NCBI RefSeq assembly: GCF_000521215.1
Contig: NZ_KI928922.1
Coordinates: 75,159 to 139,158 of the forward strand
From: Labrenzia sp. DG1229
Lineage (GTDB): Bacteria > Pseudomonadota > Alphaproteobacteria > Rhizobiales > Stappiaceae
Direction: 5' to 3'
DNA: 64,000 nucleotides
Below the pieces are notes generated by a model that saw only the letters and a program-made list of their open reading frames with translations, had not been told where the DNA came from and ran no database searches. The position numbers were made by a program, and so were the translations under genes. This document shows, piece after piece, positions 18,218-26,650 of the stretch (its first letter is position 1; each line of letters opens with the position of its first letter).

Positions 18218-19822
18218 ATGCTCGCGGGAATATCCAAGGCTATGGCGAATTGGCGCATGATTGCGGCGACCGCAATATTTGCATTTGCCGAAAATCCCGG
18301 TGATGTCGCAGCCCGGGATCAGGCTTGCGAGCTTCAGAATTTGACGGAATATCCCGACGTTACATTTGTGTCAGCAACGCGCCTCACCGAACCTGTCGAC
18401 CATTGCCGGGTTGAAGGCATCATCGGAACAGAAACCGGGTTTGAGTTACTGCTGCCCGACGACTGGAACGGCAAATTCGTCATGGGGGGCAGTGGCGGGT
18501 TCGCCGGAAACTATGCGAACGCAGCGCAAGATCTCTGGAACGTTGTCAGGAACGGTTGGGCGACCGTCGCAACCGACACCGGACACAAGGGAAATGCATT
18601 GAGCGCAGGTTGGGCCCTGAACAATCTCGAACGACAGGTCAGCTTTGGTCACATGGCGGTGCATCGGACTGCGATGAACGCGAAAGCGATCTTGAAAGAC
18701 TACTATGGCACGCCGAGCAAGCGTGACCTTTTCTTCGGGTGTTCTCGCGGCGGTGGGCAGGGATTGATGCTGGCCCAGAGGTCACCGGATCTCTTTGACG
18801 GCATCTATGCCGGTGCGCCGGCCTACAGCTGGACTGATGAGATGGCCGGGCGCTGGACCCGAGAAGCCCAACTCATGTACCCCGATCCCGACAAGATCAC
18901 GACTCCGGTGATTGATGCCCGGGCACTTGAAGTGCTTGGCAAAGCGGTCATGGCCCAATGTGACGCGCTGGATGGCCTGGCAGACGGGATACTGAACGAC
19001 CCGAGGCAATGCGACTTTGATGTCTCAACACTGGAGTGTGGTGCTCAAGGCACCAACCAATGCCTTACCAAGGAGCAGGTCGCGGTAGCTGAGGCAGTCT
19101 ATGGAACCCTCTCCTACGGCAATTCCGAATGGCCAGGCGTTCCGTATGGCGCCGAGCTTCCCGGAAATCCGCTGGGTTGGGAGCGATGGATCACAGGCGG
19201 GTTCGTACCTAACGAACAGGTGGACTTCCATCCCGGTCTTGAGGACGAGGAGTTCGAAACACCACCCGTTCCGAACGCCCGGTGGGGATTTGCGACCGGT
19301 CTGATGAAGTATTTCTTCTTTAGCGATCCAGACTGGACTTATGAAGATTATGACTTCTCTGACTATGCGCACAACGCTGCGAGGCTCGCGCCGACACTGG
19401 ATGCGACCGACCCGAACCTTTCGGAATTCCGGGCCAACGGCGGCAAGCTGATCATAGACAACGGCTGGATGGACGGCTCACTGTCTGCCTATGGGACGAT
19501 TGACTATTACGAAAACGTACTTGCCTTCGACAAGACCGCGCGAGATGACGTGCGGCTCTTCATCCGTCCTGGTGTCGCGCATTGCCAGGGCGGTCCAGGT
19601 CCGGACGGAACGAACTACATTGCGGCCCTCGAGTTCTGGCTGAACACCGGTGTGGCGCCTGAAAAGCTGGATGCCCCATTCGTCAATCCGATGACCCGGG
19701 AGCCAACAGGCAATGGGCGGATCATCTGCGCGCACCCGGGCACTGTGACCTATGACGGGTCCGGCGACCCGAATGATCCGGCGAGCTTCAGCTGCGGAGA
19801 TTTCGATCCGACCCCACGCTAG
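18218..19822 (+). CDS. tannase/feruloyl esterase family hydrolase
   Basis: Secreted alpha/beta-hydrolase of 534 residues. The ATG at 18218 follows GGGGAGGAGAG; residues 1-33 look like a signal peptide (basic start, then WRMIAATAIFAFA). The catalytic Cys-Ser pair of the tannase family is in FGCSRGGGQG (near residue 173), the acid is likely in DNGWMDG (near 418), and the His-Cys pair is in VAHCQGGPGPD (near 455). The CS/HC arrangement, joined by a disulfide in known members, is diagnostic. It cleaves esters of phenolic acids such as ferulate or gallate in characterised relatives; the substrate here is unknown. It is divergent from the symporter fusion, which could import a released acid, though nothing in the sequence proves the link. 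Confidence 0.88.
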   Translation: MLAGISKAMANWRMIAATAIFAFAENPGDVAARDQACELQNLTEYPDVTFVSATRLTEPVDHCRVEGIIGTETGFELLLPDDWNGKFVMGGSGGFAGNYANAAQDLWNVVRNGWATVATDTGHKGNALSAGWALNNLERQVSFGHMAVHRTAMNAKAILKDYYGTPSKRDLFFGCSRGGGQGLMLAQRSPDLFDGIYAGAPAYSWTDEMAGRWTREAQLMYPDPDKITTPVIDARALEVLGKAVMAQCDALDGLADGILNDPRQCDFDVSTLECGAQGTNQCLTKEQVAVAEAVYGTLSYGNSEWPGVPYGAELPGNPLGWERWITGGFVPNEQVDFHPGLEDEEFETPPVPNARWGFATGLMKYFFFSDPDWTYEDYDFSDYAHNAARLAPTLDATDPNLSEFRANGGKLIIDNGWMDGSLSAYGTIDYYENVLAFDKTARDDVRLFIRPGVAHCQGGPGPDGTNYIAALEFWLNTGVAPEKLDAPFVNPMTREPTGNGRIICAHPGTVTYDGSGDPNDPASFSCGDFDPTPR

Positions 19823-20112
19823 CCGTCAGAGACTAGAAATGGCTCATTCGCGTAACGCCCGTCACTATTGCCTGTTCCTCGGATTGCCTGCAGGACTTAC
19901 GGTTTTTTGTTCTGACATCGCATCGATAAAGCCTATCTGGTGACTTTCCGCGCAGGATCGCATTGCCGTCCTTCGCGGAAGGAGGGGTGGGCGCTTGAAC
20001 TCATCAGCACGCATTCAAAACTCCGAAGTCGCCCGGTGCCCTGTTGCCTGAATATCAGACAATCTCAATTGTGCGGCAATCGGCCGGTATTCACGTGCGT
20101 GCCATCTGAATT

Positions 20113-21840
20113 CTACTTCGTTAGCCTGGCGATCAGCTTTTGCGCTGCCCGGATGCCCGCGATCACATGGTTCTGGCCGCGCGCGAGTTCGGTGCGCGAA
20201 AATCCTTTCAGCCCGACGGGACGGTCCGCGATTTTCGTGGCTTCTTCCAGGGAAGGCAGGGGAGGGATCGTCAGCGCCGGGTCATGCCGAAACCGGTCGC
20301 TTCGGTTGAAATTCAAGGGCACCAGAATACGCGCCAGCTCCTGGATGACCGTATTTGCAGCGGCCTTGGAAACAATACCCCTTGCGACGCCGTCGTAAAA
20401 ACTCTCCAGATCCGACAGAAGCGCCGTCGCGGCCGCACGACAGCCGGAAAGGTCGAATTCGGTTCCCGCCTGGTTCTGGTAGTCGTCGATGGTTGTCTGG
20501 AATTCACGTGCCGTTGCCCGCCAGTCCATTGGAAGTACCGATGCATTGGCATTCCTGAATACAGCCAGAAGATAGACCTTGATATCCCTGAGCAGGATGT
20601 CCTTGTCCGCAATTTCCAGCGTATCGTTTTCCGTGTGCCAGGCGATATTCATTCCACAACCACCGACGGCATAATAGCCAAGTTCTTCGCGGTGAGCGTC
20701 CGTCATGGCCGATGACAGCATCAGATAGCTTGAAAGGCCGATGTCATTGAATGAATAGTCGCCGGCCCGATGGGGGCGTTCGGATTGCAGTTCCTTGCCT
20801 GCAACATCCCGAATGACGCCGGCAAGGAAATCATGAGCTTCGGACATGACCGAAACGTGTATGAATTCCGTGGCCCATCGACACCCGGGGCTGTCACAGT
20901 TTACCTGCGCGACACAGTTTTCATCCAGGTCGAGCGCAAAGGTATCCGAATACCAGGTTGATCCCGCGTAGCGGCCCGTCGAGTGGCCTGGCCACCAGCA
21001 GATCTTGACCGTACGCCGAAGCTTGTCCCGGTTGGCCCAAAGAACGCGCGCAATCTCCAACATCGTTGCGTCGCCTGTTGCATTGTCGCCAACGCCCACA
21101 TCCCAGCTATCAAGATGGCCGTGCAGCAAAACGTATTTCTCGGGTTCTTCAGTCCCCCTGATCGTGATTTCCGGGAGTTTGGACCGAAACCAGCCTTCCT
21201 CCATTTCGGTAAAAATCGTCGCGTGACCGCCGGACCGTGCCAGCTCGATCAGTGCCTTGCCAGCCTCCAGGTTAACCGCGGCGGCCGGAATGCCGGGTTT
21301 TCGGACCAGGTCGGACGCGCCGGGTATACCCCAGATCGTCGTGCAAATCCCCCAGTGAACATCGATACCGGGATTGATTGCGATAACGCCGATTGCTCCG
21401 CATCCCTCCATCAGGGATATGATTGCAGGACTGGCAAAGCCTTCGGTCAGGACAAGTTTGCCGCGCACCTTCGCATCCAGTTCCGGCCCCGCTTCCAACT
21501 GGCTTTCGAACGCATCCTCCTCGTCCATGTTCGTCGTGCCGGGGATATAGGCCAGCTGCCCGCTCAGGCCAGTCCTCGCATCTGCGCTAAAGGCCGGTGG
21601 CTTGGCGCGGAATGTCGCGCCATCTGCTTCAATTCGCGCTTCTCCCGGCAGGCTCAGAAACAGATCCGGTTCGTGAACCTTGACTTCGACACCGTGTGCC
21701 TCGAGCCGCGATACAACTTCCTCCATGCCGCGGTTCACGTCGTCCGGATGTTCGCGTTTGAAGGTGGCGAAGCTCTCTACCAGCGCCCATGGGTCATCGA
21801 TGGTGACTTGATCGAGCAAAGCAGTTTCTGTGGCTTTCAT
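20113..21840 (-). CDS. M28-family peptidase-like protein with PA insert; catalytic Glu pair replaced
   Basis: Protein of 575 residues without a signal peptide, so probably cytoplasmic. An N-terminal region and a PA-type insert (about 95-205) precede an M28 aminopeptidase domain: HGHLDSW (H242, D244), GVGDNATG (D252) and NCDSPG (D316), with a late histidine in WHTENDT (near 406), all at expected ligand positions. Where family members have a catalytic and metal-binding Glu pair (EExGxxGS), this protein has PGHSTGRYAGS, so both glutamates are missing. It may use another residue, bind one zinc, or be non-hydrolytic. The ATG at 21840 follows GGAAG. Its upstream region carries the same inverted repeat as the IclR/transporter region, so it is probably in that regulon. 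Confidence 0.85.
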   Translation of the reverse strand: MKATETALLDQVTIDDPWALVESFATFKREHPDDVNRGMEEVVSRLEAHGVEVKVHEPDLFLSLPGEARIEADGATFRAKPPAFSADARTGLSGQLAYIPGTTNMDEEDAFESQLEAGPELDAKVRGKLVLTEGFASPAIISLMEGCGAIGVIAINPGIDVHWGICTTIWGIPGASDLVRKPGIPAAAVNLEAGKALIELARSGGHATIFTEMEEGWFRSKLPEITIRGTEEPEKYVLLHGHLDSWDVGVGDNATGDATMLEIARVLWANRDKLRRTVKICWWPGHSTGRYAGSTWYSDTFALDLDENCVAQVNCDSPGCRWATEFIHVSVMSEAHDFLAGVIRDVAGKELQSERPHRAGDYSFNDIGLSSYLMLSSAMTDAHREELGYYAVGGCGMNIAWHTENDTLEIADKDILLRDIKVYLLAVFRNANASVLPMDWRATAREFQTTIDDYQNQAGTEFDLSGCRAAATALLSDLESFYDGVARGIVSKAAANTVIQELARILVPLNFNRSDRFRHDPALTIPPLPSLEEATKIADRPVGLKGFSRTELARGQNHVIAGIRAAQKLIARLTK

Positions 21841-21852
21841 GGGAGCTTCCAA

Positions 21853-21871
21853 TGTTTTATTGAGTGAAACA
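21853..21871. promoter_or_regulatory. candidate IclR operator upstream of M28-like gene
   Basis: TGTTTTATTGAGTGAAACA, an imperfect inverted repeat 13 bp before the M28-like start. It matches 16 of 19 positions of the perfect repeat at 22842-22860. An extra half-site, GAATAAAACA, lies at 21882-21891. Regulation by the IclR protein encoded at 21989-22774 is inferred. Confidence 0.62.
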
Positions 21872-21988
21872 ATGTAATGCAGAATAAAACACTAACAGCA
21901 AGTCGAGACCCTCCGCAACCCGTATGATCAGGAGTTTTTGCAACAGGACGGCGCTATAGATCATCGATTTTCAAATCCGGCCGGATTG

Positions 21989-22774
21989 TCAGCCAAGCGT
22001 AAGTCGCTTTGAGATTTCGCCCGCGGCCTCAACTACTTTCTCGATATAACTTGCTCGGCGAACTTCATCGAGCCGCGCCGAGGCGCCGGCGACAGAGATC
22101 CCGGCGATGATTTCACCGGCCGTGTTCTGGATGGGGGCGGCAACAGAAAAGGCTCCATCGTCGAGATCGTTGGTCGCGACATTGTAGCGGTTGGACCGGA
22201 TGAGCAGAAGAGCATCGCGCAAGCGTTCGGGATCGGTAATTGTGTGGGGACTGAACCGTTCCAGCGGGGCGTCGAGCACACGGTCGCGGATGCTGGGTTC
22301 GGCATAAGCCAGAAGCACCATGGACGCGCCTCCCGCATGCAGTGGTCCGCGCCTGCCTGTTTGCGCGAACAACCTTATGCTATGAAGGCCTTCCCGAGTT
22401 GCGATCGCTATGGCGGCGGTGCCCTCGCGCACCACCAGGTTGACGTTTTCTCCCGTTTCGTCCCGTAGCGCATCCATGACCGGGCGCGCGACCTGAAGCA
22501 ATGCTCCCTTGCGTCCTACACGTTCACCCAGCAGTGCGACACGGTAGCCGAGTGAATAGATCGCACGCTCCTCGTCGCGCTGGACGTAGCCGTCTTCTTC
22601 CAGCGTCTGCAGCAGGCGAAAGGCAATGGACTTCGTCAATCCCAGCTTCTCCGCCAGTGCGGTGACACCGATGCCAGGGGTGTCGCCCAAAGCTTCCAGA
22701 ACCCGCAATGCCCGAGCCACTGCATCAATCCGGTACGACTTCCGCTCAGCTGCGCCTGGTCCTGTCGATGTCAC
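21989..22774 (-). CDS. IclR-family transcriptional regulator
   Basis: Regulator of 261 residues with winged HTH at 12-75 (VARALRVLEALG, then LGLTKSIAFRLLQTLEEDGYV) and a C-terminal effector domain (88-255) containing the GGASMVLLAY and ISVAG stretches usual for the family. It is transcribed away from the binding-protein/hydantoinase operon and toward the M28-like gene. Matching inverted repeats lie on both sides of it, so it probably represses or activates both units in response to the imported compound. Confidence 0.93.
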   Translation of the reverse strand: MTSTGPGAAERKSYRIDAVARALRVLEALGDTPGIGVTALAEKLGLTKSIAFRLLQTLEEDGYVQRDEERAIYSLGYRVALLGERVGRKGALLQVARPVMDALRDETGENVNLVVREGTAAIAIATREGLHSIRLFAQTGRRGPLHAGGASMVLLAYAEPSIRDRVLDAPLERFSPHTITDPERLRDALLLIRSNRYNVATNDLDDGAFSVAAPIQNTAGEIIAGISVAGASARLDEVRRASYIEKVVEAAGEISKRLTLG

Positions 22775-22841
22775 CTTTTTCTTCCTTCACTCTATTGATT
22801 TTAATTTTCTATGTGTTTTACTGATTGAAGCATATCAAAAA

Positions 22842-22860
22842 TGTTTTACTGAATAAAACA
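22842..22860. promoter_or_regulatory. candidate IclR operator in divergent promoter region
   Basis: TGTTTTACTGAATAAAACA has perfect 7-bp arms around CTGAA. TGTTTTACTGA also occurs at 22814-22824, 28 bp away, as a direct repeat. The site lies between the IclR gene and the transporter operon and closely matches 21853-21871. Confidence 0.65.
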
Positions 22861-23018
22861 AAATCTTCACCAAATGGATCGTCACTGATCTCGTCAGGTG
22901 CGGATTTTTGGTGTGATCGGGCGGCCTGCTCCGCGCCTTGGCAAGGCTGACGGAGGCCTCGCGCAACCGAAATGGCCTGAACGCGTTGCGCTCGGGCCCA
23001 GTCAACAGGAGAGTGACC

Positions 23019-24674
23019 TTGAAGACTTTTCTCAAAATTGCCGTGGGGGCCGCGCTGGGGGCGTCGTTCTATGCAACGTCCGTTTCCGCGCAGGATCCAA
23101 TACGCACGATTCACCTGTTGTCCCGGCCACAGGCAGCGCAACCGGCCGAGTTCCAGGCGATCCAGTTGATTGCACAGGAATGGCGCAAGCTGGGTCTTGA
23201 TGTTGAAGTTGACGTGATGCCGTGGTCGCAGATGGCCAACGCAGTCTGGTACAACCGTGATGACTGGGACGTGACCGCCTGGCAAATGACCGGCCGCCCG
23301 GAACGTTCCGACCCGGACGAGATCATCTACAATCTCTTCCATTCATCGACCGCCGACAAGGGTTACAATTTCATTGGTTACAACAACCCCGAATACGACA
23401 AGCTGGTGGAAGAGCAGCGTGTGACGGTCGATCCGGAAAAACGCCAGAAGCTTGTGATCGAGGCACAGAAGATGCTGGATGCGGACCAGCCCAACATGAT
23501 GCTTGTGCATCCCCAGCAGGCCTTTGCATTTGACAAGACGGTGTTCGATCCGGCGACGGTGGTCGATCAGTCCGGCATCGGGATCCGCAGCTACTGGACC
23601 TGGTTGTCGCTAGCCCCGACAGGTGAGCAGAAAGACGTCATCGTCAACAGTTCCGACAACGTGATCGCGGTGAACCCGCTCTACATTTCCGGTGTTACCG
23701 ACAACTGGTTGACCGAACTGATCTATGATCGCCTCTACCGTGTCGGGCCGGACGGTCTGCCGACACCATGGGCCGCCGAAGGTCATGAGTGGCGCGACGA
23801 AAAGACCATTGCGGTAACGCTGCGCGATGGCCTGAAGTTCCACGACGGCAAGCCGGTCACAGCCGAAGACGTGGTGTTCTCCTATCAGGCAACGACCGGC
23901 GGTGAAGCGCCCATGTATGCGCCGTTCGGGCAGAACATCACGAACATCGAAATCGAGGGTGACAACGTCATCGTTTTCACGCTGGCCACACCTTCCGCGT
24001 CCTTCCTCACGTCCAGCCTTGCCAAGATCAATATCATCCCCAAACACGTGTGGGAGCCTATTTTGGCCGATCTTTCCTCAAAGGAGGAAAATGCGGAATC
24101 CCATCAGGAGGAGATGCCGATCGGTTCGGGCGCGTATAAATTCGTGCGCTGGTTGCCAAATGAAGAAATTGTGCTTGAAGCCAATGCCGACCACTTCAAT
24201 GCCCCCAAAGCGGACCGCTTCATTCTGCGGATTGTTCCGAATGCGGAAGCAGCGCTAGGCATGCTTCGTTCGGGCGAGTTGAACTTCCTCACAGACTTCC
24301 AGGGCGACCCGCAGGTACTGATTACCGCAGCAGACGAAGATGGCGATCTGCAAGTTGTTTCAACGGTCGATATCGGGTTCCGGTATGTGGCGTTCAATCT
24401 GCGGCGCCCGCCATTTGACGATCCGGCTTTCCGCCGGGCGCTTTCCAGTGCCGTGGATCGCCGGCTGATTGTCAACGCGGCGTTCAAGAAGTTTGCGGTT
24501 CCCTCGAATTCGGTCGTTTCTCCTGCACTTGAGTACTGGCACGCCGCTGATGTGGTTGACGGATTCAAGGCCGGTCCGGATGTCGCCAAAAGCATCCTCG
24601 AGGAAGCTGGCTACGGTGGGGTTGGCGAGCGCCTTGCCTATCCTGAAGGCGTCTCGGAAACCCTGGGCGAGTAA
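23019..24674 (+). CDS. family-5 (DppA/OppA-type) substrate-binding protein in circularly permuted order
   Basis: Periplasmic receptor of a peptide/opine-type ABC importer, 551 residues. The start is a TTG at 23019 with AGGAG 7 bp upstream; a clear signal peptide follows (KTFLKIAVGAALG, cleavage after SVSAQ). The mature order is reversed. Residues about 27-199 resemble the C-terminal half of normal SBP_bac_5 proteins (IAQEWRKLGLDVEVDVM, DVTAWQ, GYNNPEYDKLVEEQ, QKLVIEAQKMLDADQP). Residues about 202-545 resemble the normal N-terminal part (ELIYDRLYRVGPDGLP, LRDGLKFHDGKPVTAEDV, GSGAYKFV, FRRALSSAVDR, AKSILEEAGYG). The protein ends where a canonical one would continue. The family-5 receptor at 59742-61325 has the normal order and is a control inside this window. 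Permease genes follow. Confidence 0.88.
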   Translation: MKTFLKIAVGAALGASFYATSVSAQDPIRTIHLLSRPQAAQPAEFQAIQLIAQEWRKLGLDVEVDVMPWSQMANAVWYNRDDWDVTAWQMTGRPERSDPDEIIYNLFHSSTADKGYNFIGYNNPEYDKLVEEQRVTVDPEKRQKLVIEAQKMLDADQPNMMLVHPQQAFAFDKTVFDPATVVDQSGIGIRSYWTWLSLAPTGEQKDVIVNSSDNVIAVNPLYISGVTDNWLTELIYDRLYRVGPDGLPTPWAAEGHEWRDEKTIAVTLRDGLKFHDGKPVTAEDVVFSYQATTGGEAPMYAPFGQNITNIEIEGDNVIVFTLATPSASFLTSSLAKINIIPKHVWEPILADLSSKEENAESHQEEMPIGSGAYKFVRWLPNEEIVLEANADHFNAPKADRFILRIVPNAEAALGMLRSGELNFLTDFQGDPQVLITAADEDGDLQVVSTVDIGFRYVAFNLRRPPFDDPAFRRALSSAVDRRLIVNAAFKKFAVPSNSVVSPALEYWHAADVVDGFKAGPDVAKSILEEAGYGGVGERLAYPEGVSETLGE

Positions 24675-24685
24675 GGTATCCGACA

Positions 24686-24716
24686 AAACGCGCGGTGACA
24701 TGGTCGTCGCGCGTTT
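24686..24716 (+). terminator. stem-loop between binding-protein and permease genes
   Basis: AAACGCGCG (24686-24694) pairs with CGCGCGTTT (24708-24716); an inner GAC/GTC can extend it. It lies 11 bp after the binding-protein stop in a 105-bp gap. Likely a partial terminator or RNA-stability element favouring the receptor. Confidence 0.65.
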
Positions 24717-24779
24717 CCAACCCAGGAATTTTCGGTTTTTGTTGTTGCTGCACGCGTCAGCGACCTCTCGGGACGTGCG

Positions 24780-25757
24780 ATGAATTCACTCAAGCCTCTG
24801 CTCATCAGAACGCTGCAACTGGCGCTGGTCCTCTGGGCTGTGGTGACCATTCTTTTTCTGATGTTCCGGCTCATGCCCGGCAGTCCGCTGGCAGCCTACA
24901 TCGATCCGACATTTACAGAAGAGCAGCAAGAAGCGCTCATCCGTCAGTTCGGTCTGGATAAACCGCTCTGGCAACAGTATTTCACCTATCTCGTCAATCT
25001 ACTGAAGGGCGAGCTTGGATATTCCTTCCGCTACCGTGCACCCGTTGCCGAGCGAATTTGGCTGTTGTTGCCAAACACACTGATCCTGACGTTTTCTTCG
25101 CTGATTGTCGCCTATGTGTTCGGCATTCTTGCGGGCGCCTGGCTTGCATGGCGGCGTGGTTCACGTGTTGAAGTTGCCGCGTTGCCTGTCGTGCTGGCGA
25201 CCCGCGCAATGCCGGAATTCTGGCTCGGAATGGTTCTGTTGGCAATTTTTTCCTTTTCTCTGGGTTGGTTTCCAGCCGGTGGAACACGCTCGGCCGGCAC
25301 GGATTACAGCAGCCTCTGGGCGCTTTATACGTCTGCAGATTTTCTCTCCCACCTGGCGCTGCCCATGTTGACGCTGGCAATTTATTCGCAAGGCCTGCCA
25401 TTGCTTTTGATGCGCTCAAACATGCTGGACGTAATGAAGGAAGATTTCGTCACCATGGCGAAGGTCAAGGGCCTGTCGTCCTATGCGGTCGTCGTTCGTC
25501 ACGGTGCACGCAACGCGTTGTTGCCTGTTGTCACCTCCTTTGCCATTGCGGTGGGGTATCAACTGCAGGGCAATGTGGTCGTGGAGAGCGTGTTCTCGTG
25601 GCCAGGCCTGGGCCGAGAGCTGGTCGCCGCCGTTCTGGCGTCCGATTATCCGCTGGCACAAGGCGCTTTCCTGATGATTGCAATTGTCGTCATCGCGATG
25701 AACCTGATCGCGGATCTGCTCTACACATTCCTCGATCCAAGGATCTCCCATGCCTGA
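24780..25757 (+). CDS. ABC transporter permease, DppB/OppB type
   Basis: Inner-membrane permease of 325 residues with six membrane segments. The N-terminal segment FRLMPGSPLAAYIDP and the loop FGLDKPLWQQYFTYLVNLLKG are typical of DppB proteins. The EAA-type coupling loop is near residue 225 (DFVTMAKVKGLSSYAVVVRHGARNALLP, read as landmark pieces), followed by VESVFSWPGLGRELVAAVL. It overlaps the next permease by 8 bp. It forms the channel with the product of 25750-26649. Confidence 0.94.
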   Translation: MNSLKPLLIRTLQLALVLWAVVTILFLMFRLMPGSPLAAYIDPTFTEEQQEALIRQFGLDKPLWQQYFTYLVNLLKGELGYSFRYRAPVAERIWLLLPNTLILTFSSLIVAYVFGILAGAWLAWRRGSRVEVAALPVVLATRAMPEFWLGMVLLAIFSFSLGWFPAGGTRSAGTDYSSLWALYTSADFLSHLALPMLTLAIYSQGLPLLLMRSNMLDVMKEDFVTMAKVKGLSSYAVVVRHGARNALLPVVTSFAIAVGYQLQGNVVVESVFSWPGLGRELVAAVLASDYPLAQGAFLMIAIVVIAMNLIADLLYTFLDPRISHA

Positions 25758-26649
25758 GACGGTTGCCGACACGCACGAAAGCGGCGTTGCCCGTATCTTT
25801 GCAGCGATACGCCTGCCCGTGGGCGACCCTTTCGCCCTGGCAGGCCTCGTGATCTATGCGGTCTTTATCGCTACGGCAATCTGTGCGCCCTACATTGCCC
25901 CTTACGATCCCTCGGAAATTCTTTATACGGCCGACTACGATCTCGCCTCCGATCTTCCTCCGGGTGCGAAAGGACATCTTCTGGGAACGACCTCGCTTGG
26001 GCGGGATATCTTCTCCCAGATTGTCTGGGGCGCGCGCTCTGCATTGCTGGTCGGGTTCACCGCCGCTTTCATGGTCGCCTTCATCGGATCGATTGTTGGT
26101 CTCCTGGCCGGATATTTCGGTGGCTGGGTGGACGCGGTCCTGATGCGTCTGGCGGACGTGGCCTTCGGGATCCCCTTTCTTCCCTTCGTTATCGTCATCT
26201 CTGCATTTTCAGAACCCTCGATCTGGAATACGGTCATCGCAATGGGTCTTGTTCTCTGGCGCGACACGGGCAGGGTGATCCGGTCTCAGGTCCTGTCGCT
26301 CCGCTCACGCGGATATGTGGAGGCGGCGCGCGTGGTGGGATCTTCCGATCTCAAGATCATCTTGCGTCATATCACTCCGAACATCCTGCCGTTGTCGTTC
26401 CTCTACGGTTCCATAGCGATCGGCTGGGCGATCCTGACCGAAGCGTCCATCAGCTTTCTGGGGTTCGGCGATCCGGACGCCATCAGCTGGGGGTTCATGC
26501 TGCAGGATGCGTTTGCCAGTCAGGCACTGGCCCGTCAGGCCTACTACTGGTTCATCCCGCCCGGCCTTGCCATCATCCTGGTTGTGAGTGCCGGCTTTTT
26601 CATTTCGCGGGGATATGAAAACCTGCTCTTCCCGAAGTTGGGGCGCTAA
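25750..26649 (+). CDS. ABC transporter permease, DppC/OppC type
   Basis: Second channel subunit, 299 residues. It has the OppC_N-like start, then AKGHLLGTTSLGRDIFSQIVWGAR (family GTD-x-GRD region, here GTTSLGRD) and the coupling loop RSQVLSLRSRGYVEAARVVG near residue 180. Overlap with the upstream permease and a one-base gap to the ATPase gene indicate one transcript. Confidence 0.94.
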   Translation: MPETVADTHESGVARIFAAIRLPVGDPFALAGLVIYAVFIATAICAPYIAPYDPSEILYTADYDLASDLPPGAKGHLLGTTSLGRDIFSQIVWGARSALLVGFTAAFMVAFIGSIVGLLAGYFGGWVDAVLMRLADVAFGIPFLPFVIVISAFSEPSIWNTVIAMGLVLWRDTGRVIRSQVLSLRSRGYVEAARVVGSSDLKIILRHITPNILPLSFLYGSIAIGWAILTEASISFLGFGDPDAISWGFMLQDAFASQALARQAYYWFIPPGLAIILVVSAGFFISRGYENLLFPKLGR

Positions 26650-26650
26650 A

